The notes below the pieces were generated by a model, which made no database searches, was not told where the DNA came from, and saw only the letters and a program-made list of their open reading frames with translations. Positions 16,529 through 24,155 of a stretch of DNA of 64,000 nt are shown piece by piece. Position 1 is the first letter of the stretch, and each line of letters opens with the position of its first letter. Source of the stretch: Bacteroidota bacterium (GTDB lineage Bacteria; Bacteroidota; Bacteroidia; Flavobacteriales; Schleiferiaceae). Made by a program: the position numbers and the translations under genes. The stretch spans positions 1 through 64,000 of the forward strand of contig PZPB01000003.1 in NCBI GenBank assembly GCA_003045865.1. Reading direction: 5' to 3'.

Positions 16529-18292
16529 ATGAAATCCTTCCTTAAAATGTTACTCGCTTCCATTATTGGTGGCGCCATACTGCTCTTTTTGATATTCCTG
16601 CTATTTGCCTCTATCGCTTCTATTAGTAGTCCCGAATTAGAAATTAAAGACAAAAGCATTCTTCATATTGATATGAATGCCACTTTTGTAGATCGGGCCC
16701 AAGACAATCCCTTCGCGCAATTCGACCCGCTTTCAGGCAGTCCAGAAAGAGCCAATGGTCTTACCAGTATAATTAGTGCTTTAAAGGCAGCCCAAGATGA
16801 TCCGAAAATTATCGGTATCTATCTCGATGGTGGCGTGCCCTTAGCAGGAAATGCAACGCTTAAAGAAATTCGCAATGCCCTCATTGATTTCAAATCATCT
16901 GGAAAGTTCATCTACGGTTACAGTGAAATACTGACGCAAAAAGGATTGTATTTAAGCTCCGTTGCCGACAGCTTTTTCTTAAATCCTGAAGGTATTTTAG
17001 AATTCTCAGGACTAAGCGCCTCTGTTACTTATTACCGCAAAGCACTAGAGAAATTAGGCGTAAAACCCGTTGTTCTTAGAGCCACTGGTAACAAATTTAA
17101 AAGTGCCGTAGAACCCTACCTTCTCGATGAAATGTCTAGTTCGAACCGCATGCAATTAAGCGAACTGCTAAATTCTTTTTGGGGAACTTACCTTAGTGAT
17201 TTAGCTGAATCCAAATCCATCAGCATCGCCCAGCTGAACCTTACGGCAGATAGCTTACTAACTAACGTTCATGCAGCGGCAGAACTAGGTTTAATTGATG
17301 GCTTAGCATACTATGATCAAATTCAAGATCTTCTTAGCCAATCTAGCGAAAGCGAAAAATTTAGCGCGATTAACTTCATTAGCCCCGCTAAATATGCCAA
17401 ACAACTGGATCTAAATGGCAACAGCGAATATAGCGACCAAAGAGTGGCTGTTATTATTGCCCAAGGCGAAATTCGTGGGGGCGAAGGCAGCGAGTATGTT
17501 ATTGGATCTGATCGTATTGCTGCTGCGGTGCGTCAAGCGCGTTTAAACGACAAAGTAAAAGCCATTGTTTTAAGAGTAAACAGTCCTGGGGGTAGCGCCC
17601 TTGCCTCGGAAGTAATTTGGCGTGAAGTAGACCTTGCCCGCGCCGAAAAACCGGTAATAGCCTCGATGGGAGACGTAGCCGCTAGTGGTGGATACTATAT
17701 CGCTTGCTTTGCCGATACCATTTTGGCGCAGCCCAACACCGTAACAGGTAGCATCGGCGCCTTTGGCTTATTTTTTACCGCGCAAGACCTTATGAATGAG
17801 AAACTGGGAATTAATATCGAAACAGTAAAAACGAATACTCATTCCGATATCGGTACCATCGATCGTGATTTAAGTCCTTCGGAACGTAGAATCTTGATTC
17901 GCCAGGTTGACAATATTTACGGAACCTTTAAAAGTAGAGTTGCGGCCGGTCGTGGTTTAGACCTTGCTTTTGTAGATAGCATTGGGCAAGGAAGAGTTTA
18001 TTCTGGCCTAAGAGCGAAAGAATTAGGATTGGTAGATCTTATTGGTGGATTAAGTGACGCCATTAATATTGCCGCCGAAAAAGCAGGTTTAGAAGAAGGA
18101 TATTCCGTTGTAACCTATCCCGAATTAGAAGATCCATTACAAGCATTTATTAAAAAATTCTCGGACCAAATGGGCGGTGCAAGCATCAAAGCCGAATTGG
18201 GAGAATTTGGGCAGTACCTCGAACTATTAGAGCAAGCACAAAGCCGCAAAGGCATGCAAATGCGCATGGAATATGACTTTGTAATTGACTAA
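16529..18292 (+). CDS. sppA: Signal peptide peptidase SppA, long form
   Basis: 587 residues from ATG 16529 (MKSFLKMLLASIIGGAIL). A longer in-frame start would run back through folK. One N-terminal membrane anchor (about 8-30) is followed by two tandem S49 peptidase-like domains. The C-terminal one has LRVNSPGGSALASEVIW and the nucleophile Ser in GDVAASGGYYIA. The paired Lys of long-form SppA enzymes should lie in the N-terminal half. It degrades cleaved signal peptides in the inner membrane. The end overlaps the next gene by 8 nt if that gene starts at TTG 18285. Confidence 0.93.
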   Translation: MKSFLKMLLASIIGGAILLFLIFLLFASIASISSPELEIKDKSILHIDMNATFVDRAQDNPFAQFDPLSGSPERANGLTSIISALKAAQDDPKIIGIYLDGGVPLAGNATLKEIRNALIDFKSSGKFIYGYSEILTQKGLYLSSVADSFFLNPEGILEFSGLSASVTYYRKALEKLGVKPVVLRATGNKFKSAVEPYLLDEMSSSNRMQLSELLNSFWGTYLSDLAESKSISIAQLNLTADSLLTNVHAAAELGLIDGLAYYDQIQDLLSQSSESEKFSAINFISPAKYAKQLDLNGNSEYSDQRVAVIIAQGEIRGGEGSEYVIGSDRIAAAVRQARLNDKVKAIVLRVNSPGGSALASEVIWREVDLARAEKPVIASMGDVAASGGYYIACFADTILAQPNTVTGSIGAFGLFFTAQDLMNEKLGINIETVKTNTHSDIGTIDRDLSPSERRILIRQVDNIYGTFKSRVAAGRGLDLAFVDSIGQGRVYSGLRAKELGLVDLIGGLSDAINIAAEKAGLEEGYSVVTYPELEDPLQAFIKKFSDQMGGASIKAELGEFGQYLELLEQAQSRKGMQMRMEYDFVID

Positions 18293-18986
18293 GTTGAAGG
18301 AAACGCAAACCCTTAAACATAAAGAAGCCGGAATCATGTATTTGATTCTGGCGGCTTTATTTATTGCGGCCTTAATAACCTGTAACTTAATCGCTAATAA
18401 GTTTGTAAGCATTAACCTCGGCTTTAAAACCTTTATCGTTTCGGCCGGCGTAATTCCCTACCCACTTACTTTTTTAATCACCGACATTCTTTCCGAAGTT
18501 TACGGTCGAAAAAACACCAACCGCGTGGTTTTCGCTGGCTTATTTGCTTCACTTTTGGTTCTATTAATTCTCTATTTAGGGCATATTTTCCCCGCTATTA
18601 GCAACAGCCCCGTTAGCGATGAGCAGTTTGATCAAGTTTTCCAAAGTTCTAGCCGAGTAATTCTGGCTTCCATGCTGGCTTATCTGGTAGCGCAATTTAT
18701 TGATGTGCGTATTTTTCACGCCATCAAGAAGAAAACCAATGGCAAATATTTATGGCTGCGCAACAATGCTTCTACCATTTTTTCGCAGCTAGTAGATACC
18801 ATTTTAGTAACTACAGTATTATTTATTGGCGTAGAAAGTTTCGCTTTTATTGGAGGCTTGGTTAAAGATGGTTGGCTATTCAAAGCGCTTTTCGCTGCTG
18901 CAGATACGCTCTTAATCTACCCTTTGATTTACCTCATTCGTCGCTACTTCAATTTACAAAAAAGTGAAGAAATCGATCTCTGGTAA
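18285..18986 (+). CDS. Queuosine-precursor / VUT-family membrane transporter
   Basis: 233 residues with about six membrane helices. The motif VIPYPLTFLITDILSEVYGRK is typical of the YhhQ/VUT family, which imports 7-deazaguanine queuosine precursors. The start is TTG 18285 (overlapping the sppA stop) or TTG 18294. ATG 18336 would cut into the first helix. The conserved charged motif and the segment DTILVTTVLFIG near the C-terminal half also fit. No queuosine genes are nearby, so substrate assignment rests on family only. Confidence 0.85.
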   Translation: MTKLKETQTLKHKEAGIMYLILAALFIAALITCNLIANKFVSINLGFKTFIVSAGVIPYPLTFLITDILSEVYGRKNTNRVVFAGLFASLLVLLILYLGHIFPAISNSPVSDEQFDQVFQSSSRVILASMLAYLVAQFIDVRIFHAIKKKTNGKYLWLRNNASTIFSQLVDTILVTTVLFIGVESFAFIGGLVKDGWLFKALFAAADTLLIYPLIYLIRRYFNLQKSEEIDLW

Positions 18987-19929
18987 AAAATGGCTCTTCC
19001 GCATCCTAAAGATAGCACTAGTATTAGTTGCTAGTTATCTTTTGTGGCTAAAGCTAGATAAGTCTCAAATAAGAGATTTCGAATTAAGTCTCGATCTTAA
19101 CCGTAGCCTCTTAAGTCTTTTCCTTTTTAGCCTACTCTGGTTTTTGAACATCACTTTTGATGCTATCGCCTGGCAAAAAATTCAAGCATTGATAAGCCAC
19201 ATTAGTATTAAAAAAGCCATTTGGCAAAATATTAAATGCTATGGTTTAGCCTTTATCACGCCTCTAAACAGCGGCGAAATTCTCGGTCGTTACATTGTGC
19301 AAGAAGATCAGGTTCATCGCTCTAAAGCACTTTTCCTTACTTTTTGGACCCATGGCCCTAAGCTTTTTGGCAAAACTATAATTAGCTTATTAATTGCCTG
19401 CCTTTGGTTAATTAATGCTGGTCAAATTGCCTATACTTTACTAACGCTTTTGGCTACCCTTTTTAGCTTAGTTATCTATTTCAGTCTCGAAAAAATTATA
19501 AGTTCCCTCCATCAGCGCAAGCTTTTTAAGTATCCCTTGGCCAATTATCTAATTAAAGGTGAGCCTGGCTTTAAACTAAAAGGCTTGCTGCTTGCAATCC
19601 ACTCTTTTCGCTTCCTTATTTTCTCAGCGCAATTACTAATCTCCTTGTACTTTCTGCAACCCGAGAGTATTAATTTGGAAATCCTTTACGCTATTCCTCT
19701 TTATTATTTTCTATCGGCAGTAACCCCAACTTTTGCAGGATTGGACTTCTTAATTAAGGGAGCGCTTTCTTTTTACTTCTTTAGTTTCTTTAGTGATCAG
19801 TCCTTAGTATTTGTAATCGGCAGTACTTTAGTCTGGTTCTTTAATATGGCCATTCCTTCCTTAATTGGATTGGCCAGTTTAAACCGCGGTGAATTAGCAC
19901 GCATCAAGCGAAAGCGAAAGAAACCCTAA
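18964..19929 (+). CDS. Flippase-like membrane protein (UPF0104/LPG-synthase TM type)
   Basis: 321 residues from GTG 18964, overlapping the previous gene by 23 nt. About eight hydrophobic segments start at WLFRILKIALVLVASYLLWL. The family, related to the membrane part of lysyl-phosphatidylglycerol synthase, includes lipid or glycolipid flippases and aminoacyl-lipid enzymes. Here no cytosolic synthase domain follows, so a flippase or uncharacterised role is more likely. Its 3' end overlaps the convergent DUF2797 gene by 26 nt. The C terminus is very basic (RIKRKRKKP). Confidence 0.75.
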   Translation: MKKSISGKKWLFRILKIALVLVASYLLWLKLDKSQIRDFELSLDLNRSLLSLFLFSLLWFLNITFDAIAWQKIQALISHISIKKAIWQNIKCYGLAFITPLNSGEILGRYIVQEDQVHRSKALFLTFWTHGPKLFGKTIISLLIACLWLINAGQIAYTLLTLLATLFSLVIYFSLEKIISSLHQRKLFKYPLANYLIKGEPGFKLKGLLLAIHSFRFLIFSAQLLISLYFLQPESINLEILYAIPLYYFLSAVTPTFAGLDFLIKGALSFYFFSFFSDQSLVFVIGSTLVWFFNMAIPSLIGLASLNRGELARIKRKRKKP

Positions 19930-20710
19930 AACCAGTGTGAGCGCGGACGTTAAAAACTAAATCCCCTTGAAAAATTAGGTATTGACCCCGCACCCCTTTC
20001 AGCACCGCTTCTGCCTTCGCTTCTTTATCCAGATTAAGAGTACTAATTTTTGTAGGCCACTCTTCCACGGGGTAATTAAACTGATAAACTTCATCTTCGC
20101 CTGCTGCAAAAAATTCTAGCATTTCAGCCGAAAGGCTTTCTTTCACCTTGAGCTTTTCCTTTACTAAATCTATCGTAGGAATTTCATTTTTCAGCATCTT
20201 CCGCCAAGGTGTTTTATCGCCCATTAAGCCTTTCAGCGCCACTTCCATTTCACCTGCTTGAAAACGATTTTCGGTACGCGCCAAAACTATCGCTTCCGAT
20301 GCCCCTTGGTCTATCCAGCGATTTTGCATTTGCTGGGCGCGGGTTACGCCCACTTTTAAGTCGCCACCATTGGCCAAATACACGATATGCTCTTGCAGCT
20401 GATACGATTTCTCAAAAGCTAAATCGCGATCTTCAATATCCAAGTGTGCTTGGCTTAACTCTGGCCTAATAATGCTTTCACCCGCCTGCGGAGAGGTAAA
20501 AAAACAGTTCTTACAAAAGCCCATTCGGAACAAGTCGGCAAACTTATTTCCACAATTAGAACAGTATTTCTCATTAAGGAATTCTATTGTAATTTGGCGA
20601 CCAATTAGTTGATTAAGCCTGATAAAATCATCATCTGCCTTGAGGATATATTGTACCTTTTCATCATCTTGCCACGCGGGCATTTTGCTCAGATTAAGTT
20701 CGAATCTCAT
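19904..20710 (-). CDS. DUF2797 zinc-ribbon protein
   Basis: 268 residues. Four cysteines in CSNCGN and CKNCF (about residues 50-70) form a zinc ribbon. They are followed by HIVYLANGGDLKVGVTR and NRWIDQGASEAIVLARTENR, a conserved DUF2797 block that resembles a GIY-YIG-like strand pattern. The function of the family is unknown; a nucleic-acid role is inferred only from the zinc ribbon. The gene is divergent from the GH3 gene (35 bp between starts), and its 3' end overlaps the convergent flippase-like gene. Confidence 0.8.
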   Translation of the reverse strand: MRFELNLSKMPAWQDDEKVQYILKADDDFIRLNQLIGRQITIEFLNEKYCSNCGNKFADLFRMGFCKNCFFTSPQAGESIIRPELSQAHLDIEDRDLAFEKSYQLQEHIVYLANGGDLKVGVTRAQQMQNRWIDQGASEAIVLARTENRFQAGEMEVALKGLMGDKTPWRKMLKNEIPTIDLVKEKLKVKESLSAEMLEFFAAGEDEVYQFNYPVEEWPTKISTLNLDKEAKAEAVLKGVRGQYLIFQGDLVFNVRAHTGFRVSFAFA

Positions 20711-20745
20711 ATTCTAAAATTTGTATCGCTAAATTAGTTGTTCCT

Positions 20746-22260
20746 ATGAAGCTTGCACTAGTAAATTCATTTTTAAGTTGGCGTATGAAAAAGCGCTTTC
20801 ACCAGCTGGAACTTTTCATGAAGTATCCCCATGAAGTGCAGAGCGAGCTATTAATAGAATTAATAAGCATTGCTTCAAACACCGAGTTCGGAAAAAAATA
20901 CAAGTTCGACGATATATCCTCTATTGACATCTTTAAAGAAAGAGTTCCCCTCCATTTTTACGAAGACATTGAAGCGGATGTAAATCGTCTCCGCCAAGGG
21001 GAACAAAATATTTTTTGGCCAGGAGAAGTGAAATGGTTTGCCAAATCTAGCGGCACCACCAACAGTAAAAGCAAATTTATACCCGTTAGCGAGGAAGCTA
21101 TAGAAGATTGCCACTTTAAGGGAGGCAAAGATTTATTGAGCATTTATTGCAATTTAAATCCCGAAACTATGGTTTTCGATGGCATGAATCTACGAATGGG
21201 TGGCAGCACTTTTCTTGATAACCAGGAATTACAAAGCTACTATGGTGACGTCTCTGGAATTATAATCGAAAACCTCCCCTTTTGGGTAGAAATGCGCAGC
21301 ACGCCTAATAATAAAATTAGTTTAATGACGGAGTGGGAGTCGAAAATTGTCGCTATGGCAACCACCTCCCTGCGCGAAGACGTTACCAGTCTCGCAGGTG
21401 TTCCGTCGTGGATGCTAGTTTTATTACAGCGCGTTTTAGAATTAAGTGGCAAAAAAAACATCGCCGAAGTATGGCCTAATTTAGAGCTCTACATGCACGG
21501 TGGGGTAAACTTTGAACCCTATCGCGAGCAGTACCGCGAAATTATTGGCAAAGACATTAACTATCTAGAAACCTATAATGCCTCGGAAGGCTTCTTTGGC
21601 ATCCAAGATCAAAAAGATAGTGGCGAAATGCTTTTAATGCTCGATTATGGCATCTACTTCGAGTTTATTCCGATGGATGCCTACGAAGGGACCCAGTCTA
21701 AAACGATTGGCTTAAGCGAAGTGGTGATTGGCCCCAGCTACGCCGTGGTTATCACTTCCAATGCGGGCCTATGGCGTTACATTATTGGCGATACTATTCG
21801 CTTCACCAACACCTCGCCTTATCGTTTTAAAATTACCGGACGCACCAAGCACTTTATTAATGTTTTTGGGGAAGAACTCATTATTGAAAATGCCGAAAAA
21901 GCCCTCAGACAAAGCTGTGAAAAACATAATTGCCAAGTTTTAGATTTTACCGTAGCCCCCATTTTTATGGAAGGTAAAAATAAAGGAGCGCACCAATGGC
22001 TCATTGAGTGGAGTAAAGCACCCCTTAATAAAGCCGACTTCGCTGCCGATTTAGACAAAGCGATCTGCAATATTAATAGCGACTACGAAGCCAAACGTTA
22101 CAAAGGCTTGGCCCTAACCGGTCTCGAGCTTATTGAAGCGCGCCCACAATTATTCTACGATTGGCTGAGTACCCAAGGAAAATTAGGAGGCCAAAATAAG
22201 GTTCCGCGCCTTAGTAACAGCCGTGAGCATATGGATGAACTCTTAAAATTAAACCACTAA
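20746..22260 (+). CDS. GH3-family acyl-adenylate/amide synthetase-like protein
   Basis: 504 residues. It matches the GH3 auxin-promoter family in length and motifs: ATP-binding KSSGTTNSKSKFIPVS (about 100-115), a central YMHGGVNFEPYREQY with YLETYNASEGFFGIQD, and a C-terminal LWRYIIGDTIRF with FKITGRTKHFINVFGEEL. Plant members conjugate amino acids to acyl acids through an adenylate. Bacterial substrates are mostly unknown. The next gene starts at the last base of the GH3 stop (TAATG), so the two are co-translated. Confidence 0.88.
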   Translation: MKLALVNSFLSWRMKKRFHQLELFMKYPHEVQSELLIELISIASNTEFGKKYKFDDISSIDIFKERVPLHFYEDIEADVNRLRQGEQNIFWPGEVKWFAKSSGTTNSKSKFIPVSEEAIEDCHFKGGKDLLSIYCNLNPETMVFDGMNLRMGGSTFLDNQELQSYYGDVSGIIIENLPFWVEMRSTPNNKISLMTEWESKIVAMATTSLREDVTSLAGVPSWMLVLLQRVLELSGKKNIAEVWPNLELYMHGGVNFEPYREQYREIIGKDINYLETYNASEGFFGIQDQKDSGEMLLMLDYGIYFEFIPMDAYEGTQSKTIGLSEVVIGPSYAVVITSNAGLWRYIIGDTIRFTNTSPYRFKITGRTKHFINVFGEELIIENAEKALRQSCEKHNCQVLDFTVAPIFMEGKNKGAHQWLIEWSKAPLNKADFAADLDKAICNINSDYEAKRYKGLALTGLELIEARPQLFYDWLSTQGKLGGQNKVPRLSNSREHMDELLKLNH

Positions 22261-23060
22261 TGCGGATTACACTCCTGCTTTTTCTATTCCTAAACTCAGC
22301 CCTATTTGGGCAGGCTTTGCAATTAAATTTAGTTAGCAGCGAGGTCATTCCCGCTGCCGATGATTTAAAAGTTGACCCCTTCGGAAACATCTACTATTTA
22401 AAAGGCAATGAGATTATTAAACACCCCATAAAAGGCCAGCAAAACTATAGCTACAGCGATCCACGCTTAGGCCCAATAAGTTTTTTCACCTTAATTAACC
22501 CCCTGCAGCCGCTTCTTTATTATACCGATTTTAATACGATCCAAATTCTCGATAATCGCCTGAATTTTAGTCGCAGCATAAACCTCCTCGATGCCGGCTT
22601 TATCGACCCCAGTTTGGTAAGCTATACCAGTCAAAGTCAAATTCTCATCTACGATCAGGTAAGCGATCGCCTCAGCATTTATGACCCTGAAGCGGAAAAA
22701 CTCCTAAACTTTAGCCCAACCATTAACCAAATTAGCAGCAGCTCCAGTCGCCCTTCCCTTTTATTAAGCAGCTTCAATCACCAAATCCTCCATCTTCCTC
22801 AAAGTGGGTTTTTACTTTTCGATGCTTTGGCCGCCTTCCAAAAAAACATTTCCTACACCGAAGCATTAATTGACGCCGATTTCAATAATGATTTACTTAT
22901 CTGCCTCAGCGAATGTGGAATATTAAGCCTCATCTCGGTGAAAACCGGCCAAAGACAAAACCTAATCTGCCCGCAAACGGAAATCAAACGTATCATTTTA
23001 CACAACCGCTCCCTTTATTTATGGAAAGCCGGCATGCTCTACCTTTATAAGCTCGAATAG
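22260..23060 (+). CDS. Secreted beta-propeller-like protein, unrecognised
   Basis: 266 residues with a signal peptide ending near ALFGQA. Repeats of about 40 residues, including DLKVDPFGNIYYLKGNEI, LIYDQVSDRLSIYDPEAEKL and LFDALAAFQKNI, suggest a beta-propeller or NHL-like fold. No catalytic motif is visible. It is translationally coupled to the GH3 gene. Periplasmic location is predicted from the signal peptide. I cannot name a function. Confidence 0.65.
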   Translation: MRITLLLFLFLNSALFGQALQLNLVSSEVIPAADDLKVDPFGNIYYLKGNEIIKHPIKGQQNYSYSDPRLGPISFFTLINPLQPLLYYTDFNTIQILDNRLNFSRSINLLDAGFIDPSLVSYTSQSQILIYDQVSDRLSIYDPEAEKLLNFSPTINQISSSSSRPSLLLSSFNHQILHLPQSGFLLFDALAAFQKNISYTEALIDADFNNDLLICLSECGILSLISVKTGQRQNLICPQTEIKRIILHNRSLYLWKAGMLYLYKLE

Positions 23061-23095
23061 CGGCTTACAATAGCCGATAATTTAGCCGAAAAACT

Positions 23096-23103
23096 TAGCT
23101 TTG
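23096..23103 (+). promoter_or_regulatory. -7 box upstream of the second deoxynucleoside kinase
   Basis: TAGCTTTG matches TAnnTTTG, and the start codon is about 20 bp downstream. The -33 element is weak. Confidence 0.5.
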
Positions 23104-23124
23104 TGAGCTTATTAAAAAACGACT

Positions 23125-23739
23125 ATGCACATTGCAATTTCAGGTAACATCGGCTCGGGGAAAACTACCTTAACACGCTTACTAGCAAAGCACTACAAGT
23201 GGACACCCCACTTCGAAGATGTAGAAGACAATCCCTATCTCGACGATTTTTACCGCGAAATGCAGCGCTGGTCTTTCAACTTGCAAATCTTCTTCCTAAA
23301 CAGTCGTTTTCGTCAGGTTAAGGAAATCCGCGAAATTGGAAAAAGCATCATTCAAGACCGTACTATTTACGAAGATGCCCATATTTTTGCCCCCAACTTA
23401 CACGCCATGGGCCTTATGCCTAGCCGTGACTTTGAAAACTACCTTTCACTTTTCGAACTAATGGATTCCTTTGTGGAAGCCCCCGATTTATTGATCTACC
23501 TGCGTGCCTCCATCCCCACTTTGGTGGACCAAATTCAGAAGCGCGGCCGCGATTATGAAAACAATATTCGCATCGATTACCTCAGCCGCCTCAACGAACG
23601 TTACGAAGCGTGGATTTCTGGTTACGACAAAGGCAACTTGCTAATTATCAACGTTGACGAGAATAAATTCGCCAACAACCCGGAAGATTTAGGCAAAATC
23701 ATCAATAATATCGACGCCGAACTTAACGGCTTATTTTAA
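23125..23739 (+). CDS. Deoxynucleoside kinase (classic DRT type)
   Basis: 204 residues. P-loop ISGNIGSGKTTL is at the N terminus, the catalytic DR segment is IIQDRTIYEDAH, and the Lid is KRGRDYENNIRIDYLSRLNE. This matches bacterial deoxyadenosine/deoxyguanosine kinases; which base it prefers cannot be decided here. It makes dNMPs from salvaged deoxynucleosides. It starts 64 bp after the propeller gene and has its own -7 box. It differs from the folK-linked paralogue at 15366-15995, which lacks the DR[ST] segment. Confidence 0.9.
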   Translation: MHIAISGNIGSGKTTLTRLLAKHYKWTPHFEDVEDNPYLDDFYREMQRWSFNLQIFFLNSRFRQVKEIREIGKSIIQDRTIYEDAHIFAPNLHAMGLMPSRDFENYLSLFELMDSFVEAPDLLIYLRASIPTLVDQIQKRGRDYENNIRIDYLSRLNERYEAWISGYDKGNLLIINVDENKFANNPEDLGKIINNIDAELNGLF

Positions 23740-23756
23740 TAATCTGATTTTTTTTA

Positions 23757-23930
23757 TTTGGGCGGCAACCGGGCTTTTTGCTCCAAGTCCTCGCCCTAAC
23801 ACTCCCAGCTGCATATTCTGCCGCTAGGCTTCCTTTGGTCGCCTGCCACAGAATTGCGCCGGGGTATTAAGGCTGCGGGCTTTTCACTACAATCCCTGCC
23901 GCAGGCTTTGCGGGTTCCAGGTCAGTCTCT
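23757..23930. repeat. GC-rich intergenic element, probable dispersed Bacteroidota repeat or structured RNA
   Basis: The 416-bp gap 23740-24155 holds no gene. Its first part is more GC-rich than the surroundings and contains two similar submotifs: GGGCTTTTTGCTCCAAGTCC (23771-23790) and GGGCTTTTCACTACAATCCC (from 23878). Each follows a GGCGGC/GGCTGC segment. CTGCGG and CCGCAG (about 23872-23902) can pair. From memory, the pattern GGGC..CGGGCTTTTCGCTxCAA...ATCCCTxxCGC recurs between genes in Bacteroidota genomes, but I cannot verify that here. The remainder up to the terminator at 24101 shows nothing recognisable. Confidence 0.45.
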
Positions 23931-24100
23931 TTCCACTCAAATCACCTTACTTTTTATGGAAAATCTGAGACAATAATTCATAATCATGCTCATGCTTCAA
24001 AATCAAGGACTTTGGGTAGACCGCATCTACCGCAGTGAAAAAATACAAGCCTAATTTACCTTTACTAAGCTCTGCAGAACCATGGGCTTGGATCAAAAAA

Positions 24101-24130
24101 AAAGAGGCCATCTAAAGTAGACGACCTCTT
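24101..24130 (-). terminator. Terminator of the membrane pyrophosphatase gene
   Basis: AAGAGGTC... and ...GGCCTCTT arms on the - strand followed by nine T. It lies about 25 bp after the hppA stop. Confidence 0.8.
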
Positions 24131-24155
24131 AATACTAAATTGATTATGACTAATC

